A DNA stretch of 30,465 nucleotides from Chloroflexota bacterium (GTDB lineage Bacteria > Chloroflexota > Ktedonobacteria > Ktedonobacterales > Ktedonobacteraceae). The stretch is taken from assembly GCA_902812455.1 (NCBI GenBank), contig CADDZH010000066.1:1-30465 (forward strand), in the 5' to 3' direction. The notes beneath the pieces are model-generated. The model ran no database searches and was not told the origin of the DNA. It saw only the letters and a program-made list of their open reading frames with translations. Positions 23,499-30,465 of this stretch are shown in pieces. Numbering within the stretch: the first letter of the stretch is position 1; the number at the start of each line of letters is the position of its first letter. Both the position numbers and the translations under genes were made by a program.

Positions 23499-24902
23499 AT
23501 GACCATCATGACTCGGCCACGCACAATTGGTGAATTGCGTGAAAGTGGGTATAGGGTCCTCTCTGTGAAAGAGGAGATGCGGAAAAATCTTATTCAGAAA
23601 ATTCGGAACGGGGAAGAGCTGTTCCCTGGAATAGTGGGGTATGAAGATACGGTCATTCCCCAGGTCGAAAATGCCATTCTCTCCGGCCAGGATATCATTT
23701 TTCTGGGCGAACGCGGCCAGGCCAAAACGCGTATGGCGCGCAGCCTTGTCAATCTCCTCGATGAATTTGTGCCTGTTATTGCCGGGTGTGAAATTAACGA
23801 CAACCCCTATGCGCCAATTTGCAAGGCTTGCCGCGACAAAGTAGAGGAACGCGGCGAGGATGTCGAGATTGCCTGGCTCCCACGCGACCAGCGCTATGGT
23901 GAGAAACTGGCGACTCCCGATATTACCATTTCCGACCTGATCGGCGAGATAGACCCTGTCCGTGTTGCTGAAGGCCGCTATCTCTCAGACGAGCTGACCA
24001 TTCACTATGGGTTAATTCCTCGCACCAATCGCGGCATTTTCTGTATTAACGAGTTGCCGGACCTGGCTGAGCGCATCCAGGTAGGCCTGTTGAATATCAT
24101 GGAAGAGCGCGATGTGCAGATCCGGGGCTACAAGATTCGTTTGCCCCTGGATGTCTATGTGGTCGCCAGCGCCAATCCTGAGGATTATACTAATCGCGGG
24201 CGCATCATTACCCCGCTCAAAGATAGAGTTGGCTCCGAGATTCGCACTCATTATCCTCGCACTATCGAGCATGAAATCCAGATCATGGAAGCGGAAAGCA
24301 GCCACTTCATCACTGATGGACTGGACATTGTTTTCCCGCAGTTTATGAAAGAAGTGATTGCTGAGATCACTCAACTGGCTCGTCATAGTAACGATATCAG
24401 CCAGCGTTCTGGCGTGAGTGTGCGGGTCTCGATCTCAAATTTCGAGAACGTGCTCAGCAGCGCCAGCCGGCGCGCGTTACGCTTGAAAGAACGCTATGCT
24501 GCCCCGCGTATCAGTGATTTGCCGGCTATTATGGCCTCAACAGCCGGGAAGATCGAGCTTGATACTGTTGGCGATGTCAAGGAGGATCGCATCGTACAAA
24601 AGCTCATCAATGCAGCCATCCTCAATGTCTTTGGTGAGTACTTTGACGCTCGCGAGTTTGACCAGCTCGTGGCGGGTTTCGAGCGCGGCCTGAGTGTCCA
24701 GGTAGGTGACGACCTGCCCTCAATGGAGTATGTCAACCAGCTCTCGCGTGTCGGTGGTTTGAGCAAGGCCATCGATAAGTTGAATGGGCGAGGTAATCCT
24801 GCCAGTATTGCGTCGAGCGTTGAATTTATTCTCGAAGGCCTCCATCTCAACCGGCGCCTGAATAAGGATGAGGTTGGTGGTAAGACTCGTTACCGGCGGT
24901 AG
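23499..24902 (+). CDS. MoxR / magnesium chelatase ChlI-like AAA+ ATPase
   Basis: A 467-residue AAA+ protein. Walker A is GERGQAKT (70-77), Walker B is GIFCINELPDL (179-189), sensor 1 lies in SANPEDY (224-230). Between the Walker motifs an insert has C97 and CKAC (108-111), possibly a metal site. No chlorophyll genes are near, so it is a MoxR/ChlI relative that probably works with the VWA protein encoded 38 bases downstream, as such ATPase-VWA pairs usually do in remodelling or metal insertion. A similar adjacent pair is known in mycobacteria (Rv0958/Rv0959, from memory). The ATG at 23499 or 23508 is used; the frame from 23421 would start next to the promoter. Confidence 0.85.
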   Translation: MTIMTRPRTIGELRESGYRVLSVKEEMRKNLIQKIRNGEELFPGIVGYEDTVIPQVENAILSGQDIIFLGERGQAKTRMARSLVNLLDEFVPVIAGCEINDNPYAPICKACRDKVEERGEDVEIAWLPRDQRYGEKLATPDITISDLIGEIDPVRVAEGRYLSDELTIHYGLIPRTNRGIFCINELPDLAERIQVGLLNIMEERDVQIRGYKIRLPLDVYVVASANPEDYTNRGRIITPLKDRVGSEIRTHYPRTIEHEIQIMEAESSHFITDGLDIVFPQFMKEVIAEITQLARHSNDISQRSGVSVRVSISNFENVLSSASRRALRLKERYAAPRISDLPAIMASTAGKIELDTVGDVKEDRIVQKLINAAILNVFGEYFDAREFDQLVAGFERGLSVQVGDDLPSMEYVNQLSRVGGLSKAIDKLNGRGNPASIASSVEFILEGLHLNRRLNKDEVGGKTRYRR

Positions 24903-24940
24903 GCGAACAATATAGGCGACATGACATAAGGAATACAACC

Positions 24941-27190
24941 ATGTTCAAACGTTTTCACAAAAACCGCTACGGATATTCGCGCTGGGACGGAACTCAACAT
25001 ATTGAAGGACTTGATGCTGACGATATCCTGAAGGCGCTCTCGGATGACTACCTGGAAAATGGTAACTTGCAGCAGGCTCTCAAGCGCTTGATGCAGGAAG
25101 GAGTTCGTACTGAAGACGGGCGGAATGCTATGGGGCTGCGTGAGTTGATGGAGCGGATGCGCAATATGCGCCAGCAGCAGCTCAACCGCTACAATATGGC
25201 CTCCGGGGTGATGGATGACCTGCGCGAGAAGCTCGAGGAAATCAAGCGATTGGAGCGCGAAGGTATCCAGCGCCGTTTGGATGATACGGGGCACCAGCAG
25301 CAGCCAGGTGGACAGCAGCAACAACCAGGTGGCGAGCAACAGTCTCAAAGTAACCAGCAGCAGGCTGCTGGACAGCAAGGCCAGCAACAACCTGGCATGC
25401 AGGGCCAGCGTTCGAGCCAACAAAGCCAGCAGGGGCAACAGAGCCAGCAACAATCTGGCATGCAGAGTTCAGGCCAGCAGGGCCAGCAAGGGCAGCAGGG
25501 CCAATCAGGTGACGGTGAGGGCAGCGATGATCTCTCGCCCGAACAGAAGCGCAAGATGCTGGAAATGATTGCCAAGCGCAAGCGCGAGTATCTCGATAAG
25601 CTGCCTAAGGATGTTCCGGGCCAGATCAAGGGACTTTCCGAGTATGACTTCATGGACGACGAGGCCCGTGAGAAGTTCCAGGAGTTGCTGGCGAGCCTGC
25701 AGCAACAAATGATGCAGCAGTTCTTCCAGGGCATGCAGCAGTCATTGCAAAGCATGACGCAGGAGGATATTGCCAGGCTGCGCGAGATGATTCGCGACCT
25801 GAATAAAATGTTACGCGAACGTCAGGAAGGAATCGAGCCTGATTTTGACTCATTTATGCAGAAGCATGGCCAGTACTTTCCGGGCGTGAATTCGCTCGAT
25901 GACCTGATCGAACAGATGCAGATGCAAATGGCGGCGATGCAGGGTATTCTAGATAACCTCTCGCCGGAGCAGCGCCAGGAGCTGCAAGACCTCATGGAAC
26001 AGCTCATGGGCGACGATCGCATCCGTGTCGATATGATGGAACTGGCGATGAATCTTGAAGCGCTGGCGCCGATGGAGCAGGTACGCACGCGCTTCCCCTT
26101 CCGGGGCGATGAGTCCTTGCCGCTCAATGAAGCTATGCGCATGATGAGCCGCTTGCAGCAGATGGAGGGTTTGGAGGATCAGTTCCAGGAAGCTCGCCGC
26201 ATGGAGAACCTGGAAGCCATCGATAGCGAGAAAGTGAAGCAGTTGCTTGGGGATGAGGAATACCAGTCTCTTGAGCAACTGAAAGAACTGATGAAGATGC
26301 TGGAAGAGGCCGGATATATCCAGAAGCGAGGGAGCCGCTGGGAATTGACGGCTCGTGGCATTCGCAAGATCGGCCAGAAAGCCCTGCAGGACATCTTCAA
26401 CAAGCTCAAGCGCGATGGCTTTGGCCGCCATGTCAGCCCGTTCCGTGGCGTGGGCGGCGAGCGCACCGACGAGAGCAAGCCCTATCAGTTCGGCGATCCA
26501 TTCCTGCTCGATCTGGAACAGACGCTGATGAACGCTATCCACCGGGGCGGAGTCGGTACGCCTGTGAAGTTGGAGAAAGAAGATTTCGAGGTTTACCGCA
26601 CCGAGTTCACGACGCAATCATCAACGGTGTTGATGATCGACATGAGCCTGAGCATGATCTATAATGGCTGCCAGCCAGCGGCCAAGAAAGTAGCCGTCGC
26701 CCTAGAGAGCCTGATCCGCTCGCAATTCCCACGCGATAATCTCTATATCGTTGGCTTCTCGAGGATCGCCCGTGAGTACAAACCCAACGAGCTGGTAGAG
26801 ATGAGCCGCTACGATCACGAGCAGGGCACCAATATGGCGCATGGCCTCATGCTGGCTCGCCAGCTTTTAGCCCGCCATCGAGGCGTGAACAAGCAGGTGA
26901 TTATGATCACCGATGGCGGCCCGACCGTGTGGTATGAGGATGGCGAGTGGCTCTTTAGCTGGCCATACAACTACATGGCCGAGCAGCAGACGCTGCTGGA
27001 GGTGCAGCGCTGCACCCGCGAGGGCATTACGATCAACACCTTCATGCTGGAAGACGATGCCTGGATGGTGGCCTTCGTCAACCAGCTCTCACAGATCAAT
27101 CACGGGCGCACGTTCTATACAGATAAGAACAACCTGGGCGAATACCTGCTGGTTGATTACCTGAATAGCAAGCGGAAGATTATATCGTAA
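24941..27190 (+). CDS. VWA domain protein with Gln-rich linker, partner of the AAA ATPase
   Basis: A 749-residue soluble protein. Residues 1-115 are helical and charged. Residues about 116-192 are a Gln/Gly/Ser low-complexity stretch. Residues about 195-500 are helical with many Met and Gln residues and a winged-helix-like part (WELTARGIRKIGQKAL). Residues about 555-745 form a VWA domain with an intact MIDAS: DMSLS (D567, S569, S571), T630 in EQGTNMAHG and D658 in ITDGGPT. The MIDAS binds a divalent metal used to grip a partner protein. It follows the ATPase gene by 38 bases on one transcript that ends at the terminator at 27195-27228. The target process is unknown. Confidence 0.85.
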   Translation: MFKRFHKNRYGYSRWDGTQHIEGLDADDILKALSDDYLENGNLQQALKRLMQEGVRTEDGRNAMGLRELMERMRNMRQQQLNRYNMASGVMDDLREKLEEIKRLEREGIQRRLDDTGHQQQPGGQQQQPGGEQQSQSNQQQAAGQQGQQQPGMQGQRSSQQSQQGQQSQQQSGMQSSGQQGQQGQQGQSGDGEGSDDLSPEQKRKMLEMIAKRKREYLDKLPKDVPGQIKGLSEYDFMDDEAREKFQELLASLQQQMMQQFFQGMQQSLQSMTQEDIARLREMIRDLNKMLRERQEGIEPDFDSFMQKHGQYFPGVNSLDDLIEQMQMQMAAMQGILDNLSPEQRQELQDLMEQLMGDDRIRVDMMELAMNLEALAPMEQVRTRFPFRGDESLPLNEAMRMMSRLQQMEGLEDQFQEARRMENLEAIDSEKVKQLLGDEEYQSLEQLKELMKMLEEAGYIQKRGSRWELTARGIRKIGQKALQDIFNKLKRDGFGRHVSPFRGVGGERTDESKPYQFGDPFLLDLEQTLMNAIHRGGVGTPVKLEKEDFEVYRTEFTTQSSTVLMIDMSLSMIYNGCQPAAKKVAVALESLIRSQFPRDNLYIVGFSRIAREYKPNELVEMSRYDHEQGTNMAHGLMLARQLLARHRGVNKQVIMITDGGPTVWYEDGEWLFSWPYNYMAEQQTLLEVQRCTREGITINTFMLEDDAWMVAFVNQLSQINHGRTFYTDKNNLGEYLLVDYLNSKRKIIS
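25286..25515 (+). repeat. CAG/CAA-GGC low-complexity coding tract
   Basis: Imperfect tandem units coding for QQPGGQQQ, GQQGQQQ, SQQSQQG and similar, about 77 residues. The tract separates the N-terminal helical part of the VWA protein from the rest and is likely disordered. Such tracts vary in length among strains by slippage. Confidence 0.8.
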
Positions 27191-27194
27191 CCAG

Positions 27195-27228
27195 ACTGCC
27201 ATCCCTAAATGTGGGATGGCAGTTTTTT
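27195..27228 (+). terminator. Strong Rho-independent terminator after the AAA-VWA operon
   Basis: A perfect 10-11 bp stem CTGCCATCCC / GGGATGGCAG with loop TAAATGT, followed by six T. It starts five bases after the VWA stop codon. It also argues against the long reading of the next gene that would start at 27209, inside this hairpin. Confidence 0.92.
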
Positions 27229-27256
27229 ATGCACCAGTCTGAGATACCTCACAAAC

Positions 27257-28345
27257 ATGCTCAATTTCTACCGCCTGGAACAGTACATCGAAGCCGAGAT
27301 GGAAGCGGCACACATTCCTGGCCTTGCGTTGGCTATTGTGAAGGGTCAGGAAGTTATCTATGCCAGAGGCTTGGGCGTCACCAGTGTGGAAGATGGTGGC
27401 CTGCCGGTAACGCCCCAGACGCTCTTCCGCATCGGCTCAACCACCAAACCATTGGTTGGAACTGCTGTCATGCGACTGGTTGAAGCAGGTAAATTAGACC
27501 TTGATCGACCGGTCAAAGAGTATCTTGACTGGTTTACTCTTAGTGAGCAGCGTGCGGTAGGTGATGTAACACTCCGCAGGCTCATGACACATACTGCGGG
27601 CTTTCCTACCGATTACACACCATATGGTTCACGGGACCCTGAAGCACTGGAAGCATCGCTCCGCGAAGAACTTCCCCATCTCTCGCTTCTTGCTCCGCCC
27701 GGCAAAATCTGGTCATACAGCAATATCGGTATCAGGCTGGCCGGTCTTATTGCTCAAGCGGTTAGTGGCAAGGCCTTTACTGAACTATTACAGGAGATGG
27801 TTTTTGATCCCCTGGAGATGAAACGGACAACATTTGATCCGCTGGTGGCTATGACCTATCCGTGCGCGCTGCCACACGAACTGGATCATGATCGGTTACG
27901 TATCGTCCACCGTTTCTCCGAGAATGCGGCTCGCTATCCTGCGGGCGGAGCTATGTCTACTGTACTTGACCTCGCTCACTTTGCCATAATGCAGATAAAT
28001 GGCGGGCGCTTTCATGACAAGCAGCTTCTCTCGCCTGAGTCTGTGACTTGTATGCACGCACCGCAAGCAGATTTGTATACTGTGACAGGCAAAGGATATG
28101 GATTGACTTTTGGTATCGACTTCTACAAAGGGGTGCGCCTGGTGGGGCATGACGGTGGCACAAGCACCTTTGGCAGTAAGTTCAGCATGGCTCCTGATGC
28201 TGGTTTTGCTATTATAATGTTGTATAATCGCCTGACCGAAGCATTCAAGATTGATGAGATTGCACACCTGATCTTTGACCAGCTTCTTGACCTACCACCT
28301 GAGCTGCCCAAACCACCGATCAGGCAACCCGATACAACATTGTAG
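27257..28345 (+). CDS. Serine hydrolase (beta-lactamase/PBP4-like), catalytic part, ending at an in-frame TAG
   Basis: A 362-residue serine hydrolase of the class C beta-lactamase/D-Ala-D-Ala carboxypeptidase/esterase group. The catalytic SxxK is STTK in RIGSTTKPLVG, the second motif is YSN in IWSYSNIGIRLAG, and the third is VGHDGGTSTFGS (HDG in place of KTG, common in this family). There is no signal peptide, so a cytosolic esterase or peptidase is possible. The ATG at 27257 is used because an earlier start would fall inside the terminator. The reading frame stays open after the TAG (28343-28345) into a C-terminal region, so the intact protein was probably longer (see next entry). Confidence 0.85.
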   Translation: MLNFYRLEQYIEAEMEAAHIPGLALAIVKGQEVIYARGLGVTSVEDGGLPVTPQTLFRIGSTTKPLVGTAVMRLVEAGKLDLDRPVKEYLDWFTLSEQRAVGDVTLRRLMTHTAGFPTDYTPYGSRDPEALEASLREELPHLSLLAPPGKIWSYSNIGIRLAGLIAQAVSGKAFTELLQEMVFDPLEMKRTTFDPLVAMTYPCALPHELDHDRLRIVHRFSENAARYPAGGAMSTVLDLAHFAIMQINGGRFHDKQLLSPESVTCMHAPQADLYTVTGKGYGLTFGIDFYKGVRLVGHDGGTSTFGSKFSMAPDAGFAIIMLYNRLTEAFKIDEIAHLIFDQLLDLPPELPKPPIRQPDTTL

Positions 28346-28885
28346 ACGCTCTATAGTGGGGCATATCTTGGCCGGTACTGCGGGTTAGCGACTATTCAGG
28401 TTGTGGATAATCAACTTACACTTGATTGGAATGGCAAAGTATTACCTCTGCAAGCTCTTAAAGAGAACGTCTATTTCTCGGAGGGTTCAGAAGGCGATCA
28501 AATGATTTCGGTCGGGTTTTTGCTCGAAGAGGAGGGGCCAACACAATATATCCTGCTTGATACCTGCGCCTGCCAGCGGATCGAGCCTAATGCTTCGTTT
28601 ACCCCTGACTCCACCATGTGGCAGCCGTATGTAGGTATCTATGCCAGCTTCGGCGTTGACACACTGATAGTTCGTATCAAAGATGGTCGCCTCTATCTTT
28701 ACTCACAAGCAGATGAGAAAGAGATACCTTGCATTCCGCTGGACGCAACTCACTTTGCATGTGAAGCCGGGGTGATTGAATTCCATCTCGATGATGATGG
28801 GGCAACGCTCGAACTGGGAGGCTACCTGACGTTCAAGCGTGTAACGCAAGAGCCTGGATCATCTGAAGAGCCAGCAGAAAACTAG
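28346..28885 (+). pseudogene. C-terminal region of the serine hydrolase, cut off by an in-frame amber codon
   Basis: The frame of the serine hydrolase continues without another stop for 179 codons after the TAG at 28343. The first codons after it read TLYSGAYLGRYCGLATIQVV, and a second unit reads YVGIYASFGVDTLIVRIKDG. This YxGxY...V...G.L pattern is what follows the catalytic domain in many serine hydrolases (DUF3471/lipocalin-like beta domain), here probably twice. It could still be made from GTG at 28403, which lacks a good ribosome binding site, or by readthrough. No frameshift or other decay is visible, so the change is recent, tolerated, or a sequencing error. Confidence 0.7.
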
Positions 28886-28887
28886 TG

Positions 28888-29619
28888 ATGAGCAATGATT
28901 TAACTGATGAGTTTGTGGTGGGATTGCGCCAGCTCGGTCTTGAAAGTTCCCAACTCTCCATTGTCGTGGAACAGTTTCTACGTTATCGCCAGGAACTGCT
29001 CGACTGGAATTCGCGCATCAATCTGACAGCTATTACCAATCCAGAGGAAGTGTTAATCAAACACTTCCTCGATTCTTTGTCTTTGCTGATGGTCTACGAT
29101 GAACCAGAGGTGCGTTTACTCGATATCGGCTCAGGCGCAGGCTTTCCTGGTCTTCCTCTCAAAATAGTGCGCCCCCATTGGCGTGTTGTCCTGCTGGAAG
29201 CAACCGGGAAAAAAGTGAGATTCTTGCAGCACATCATCGACGTGTTACAACTACAAAGTGTGGTTGCAGTGCAAGGACGCGCGGAGGTGATGGCGCATAT
29301 GCGGGAGTACCGGGCGGCATTTGACGTGGTAACGGCCCGCGCAGTGGCCTCGCTTCCTATGCTTTTAGAGTATGCGGCACCATTTTGTCGTGTGGGAGGG
29401 CGAATCATACTCCCGAAAAAGGGGGAGCTGGAAGAGGAACTGGCGCAGGGTAAGCGAGCGGCTCGCCAGGTTGGTGCAGTTTTCAAGGATGATGTTGCTG
29501 TGACATTACCAGGGCTGGAGGATGGCAGGAGATTGCTTGTGTGGGAGCAGCAAGGGCTGTGTCCACCTCAGTACCCGCGCGGTAGTGCAGCAATAGCGAA
29601 GAGGCCATTAGGAGCGTGA
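28888..29619 (+). CDS. rsmG: 16S rRNA (guanine527-N7)-methyltransferase RsmG
   Basis: A 243-residue SAM methyltransferase that makes m7G527 in the 530 loop of 16S rRNA. Conserved blocks: LLDWNSRINLTAIT (37-50), IKHFLDSLSLL, the SAM-binding LLDIGSGAGFPGLPLKI (77-93), LEATGKKVRFLQH, and VVTARAVASL. The ATG at 28888 overlaps the preceding stop region (TAGTGATG); a GTG at 28885 is also possible. The close fit to the serine hydrolase C-terminal frame suggests translational coupling. Loss of this enzyme gives low-level streptomycin resistance in other bacteria. Confidence 0.94.
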   Translation: MSNDLTDEFVVGLRQLGLESSQLSIVVEQFLRYRQELLDWNSRINLTAITNPEEVLIKHFLDSLSLLMVYDEPEVRLLDIGSGAGFPGLPLKIVRPHWRVVLLEATGKKVRFLQHIIDVLQLQSVVAVQGRAEVMAHMREYRAAFDVVTARAVASLPMLLEYAAPFCRVGGRIILPKKGELEEELAQGKRAARQVGAVFKDDVAVTLPGLEDGRRLLVWEQQGLCPPQYPRGSAAIAKRPLGA

Positions 29620-29621
29620 GT

Positions 29622-29912
29622 ATGTTCATACGAACGGTGACAGTCTCCATCCCAGAGGGTCGAGAGGCTGAGATGTATGCCTTCTGGGAATGGGCATCGG
29701 AGATCGTGCAGCGTCAACCAGGTTATATTCGCGGTCACTTATGGCGTGATGTGGCCGATCCACGTCGGTTTACCGAGGTGCATGAGTGGCAGCGCGAGGA
29801 GGATAGCAATGCCTATCGTGCTACAGAGCAGTTTCGCGAGGTGATCGGACGATTGATAGAGCTTTCGGAGATGCCACCTCAAGCCATGGGTTATGTTGTG
29901 GAGCGTGGGTAG
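29622..29912 (+). CDS. ABM-fold (antibiotic biosynthesis monooxygenase-like) small protein
   Basis: A 96-residue ferredoxin-like protein. The pattern fits the ABM domain: a first strand FIRTVTVSIPEGREAEMYAFWEWA, then QPGYIRGHLWRDVADPRRFTEVHEW, and a final helix VIGRLIELSEMP. Members act as small monooxygenases, heme-degrading enzymes or unknown small-molecule proteins; no heme or substrate residues can be assigned. The ATG at 29622 has AGGAG seven bases upstream and lies just after the rsmG stop, so it is cotranscribed with rsmG. Confidence 0.72.
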   Translation: MFIRTVTVSIPEGREAEMYAFWEWASEIVQRQPGYIRGHLWRDVADPRRFTEVHEWQREEDSNAYRATEQFREVIGRLIELSEMPPQAMGYVVERG

Positions 29913-29927
29913 GGATGTTGCCCTGTC

Positions 29928-30465
29928 TTATCTCCTGGCGTTGCGAGGGTAATTGGTATTATATTCTGGGGGAGCGAGAACATCCTTGAGCTGGATGGTC
30001 TTGCCGCGTTGGGGGCTGACAGAGATCATGGCAATAGGCGTTTCGAGCAGCTCTTCCAGGCGTTGCAGGTATTTTTTCGCTGCTGCTGGCAACTCATCAA
30101 ATGAGCAGATACCGGATGTACTGCATTGCCAGCCTTCCACTTCCTCATAGATAGGCTCGCAGGCAGCGAGTTCATTCAAGTTGGCGGGCCAGGTATGAAT
30201 GATCCTGCCATGAAGTTGATAGGCGGTACAGATTTTGATGGTGGGGAAGGTATCGAGGACATCGAGCTTGGTGATAACGGCTGCATCAAGCCCGTTTAAC
30301 TGTGCCACAAAGCGTCCTGCCACTGCATCAAACCAGCCGCAGCGCCGCGCTCTGCCCGTATTGGTTCCATATTCATGGCCGCGTTCCCGCAGCTCGCGGC
30401 CTGTCGCATCGAAAAGCTCGGTAGGCATTGGCCCGCTGCCAACGCGGGTGATGTAAGCCTTGTAT
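29928..30465 (-). CDS. purA: Adenylosuccinate synthetase, C-terminal part (runs off the window)
   Basis: The last 178 or so residues of PurA, which joins IMP and aspartate with GTP to form adenylosuccinate in AMP synthesis. The frame is open to the window edge and reads YITRVGSGPMPTEL, then EYGTNTGRARRCGWFDAVAG, the substrate-binding loop and Arg-rich block typical of PurA, and later ITKLDVLDTFPTIKICTAY. The ATG at 30428 is internal (GPMPTEL); the real start is outside the window. It converges with the ABM gene, 15 bases apart. Confidence 0.94.
   Translation of the reverse strand, partial: YKAYITRVGSGPMPTELFDATGRELRERGHEYGTNTGRARRCGWFDAVAGRFVAQLNGLDAAVITKLDVLDTFPTIKICTAYQLHGRIIHTWPANLNELAACEPIYEEVEGWQCSTSGICSFDELPAAAKKYLQRLEELLETPIAMISVSPQRGKTIQLKDVLAPPEYNTNYPRNARR

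Noticed and set aside
24890..25453. Open frame of 187 codons on the minus strand, very rich in Leu
   Set aside because: It is the antisense of the Gln-rich CAG/CAA tract and N-terminal part of the VWA gene; the composition follows from that tract and it has no family motifs.
25949..26617. Open frame of 222 codons on the minus strand
   Set aside because: It lies wholly antisense to the VWA gene, whose domains and MIDAS motifs are clear. No ribosome binding site or known domain.

Overview
The window is about 30.5 kb of gene-dense bacterial DNA with moderate GC content, mostly housekeeping genes with one accessory-looking block in the middle. The gene set (bS21, GluRS, YbeY, RsmG, LexA with an Ala-Gly cleavage site, a DUF151 bifunctional nuclease, a paired MoxR-type ATPase and VWA protein) and the many short interspersed GC-rich repeats ending in CCCCTAC suggest a Chloroflexota genome, perhaps of the Ktedonobacteria type. 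That placement is an inference from gene content and style; no rRNA gene is present to confirm it.

Layout, left to right. 1-568 is a repeat-rich intergenic region. 569-2260 (+) is a GT-C type membrane glycosyltransferase. 2542-4640 (-) is a run rpsU, ybeY, dgkA-like kinase, methyltransferase. 4860-7718 (-) is a cell-surface polysaccharide pair: UDP-glucuronate decarboxylase and an O-antigen ligase-like polymerase. 7891-8883 (+) is an ornithine cyclodeaminase family protein. 8886-11803 (-) is gltX, a helical DUF6483-like protein and a CPBP membrane protease. 12049-14382 (+) is a methyltransferase and diaminopimelate decarboxylase, convergent with a bifunctional nuclease gene (14385-14906, -), which is divergent from lexA (15232-15861, +).

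15968-23090 is the most system-like block. A KdpD/KdpE-like two-component pair (+) faces a minus-strand set: a membrane-anchored universal stress protein, a small two-helix membrane protein, an APC permease, and a second APC permease with a USP-like cytosolic tail. KdpFABC is absent. The histidine kinase has the DUF4118-GAF-kinase part of KdpD but lacks the N-terminal KdpD and USP modules. My working idea is a potassium or turgor response module whose transporters are APC/Kup/KimA-like rather than KdpFABC.

23499-27190 (+) is a MoxR/ChlI-like AAA ATPase followed by a large VWA protein with a Gln-rich linker, closed by a strong terminator. 27257-28885 (+) is a serine hydrolase gene split by a single in-frame TAG from an otherwise open C-terminal region. 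It is followed by rsmG, a small ABM-fold protein and, on the minus strand, the C-terminal part of purA running off the window.

Three things stand out: the in-frame amber codon, the KdpDE-like/USP/APC block, and the interspersed repeat families, one piece of which seems to lie inside the glycosyltransferase reading frame. No tRNA, rRNA, CRISPR array, transposase or phage gene was seen.
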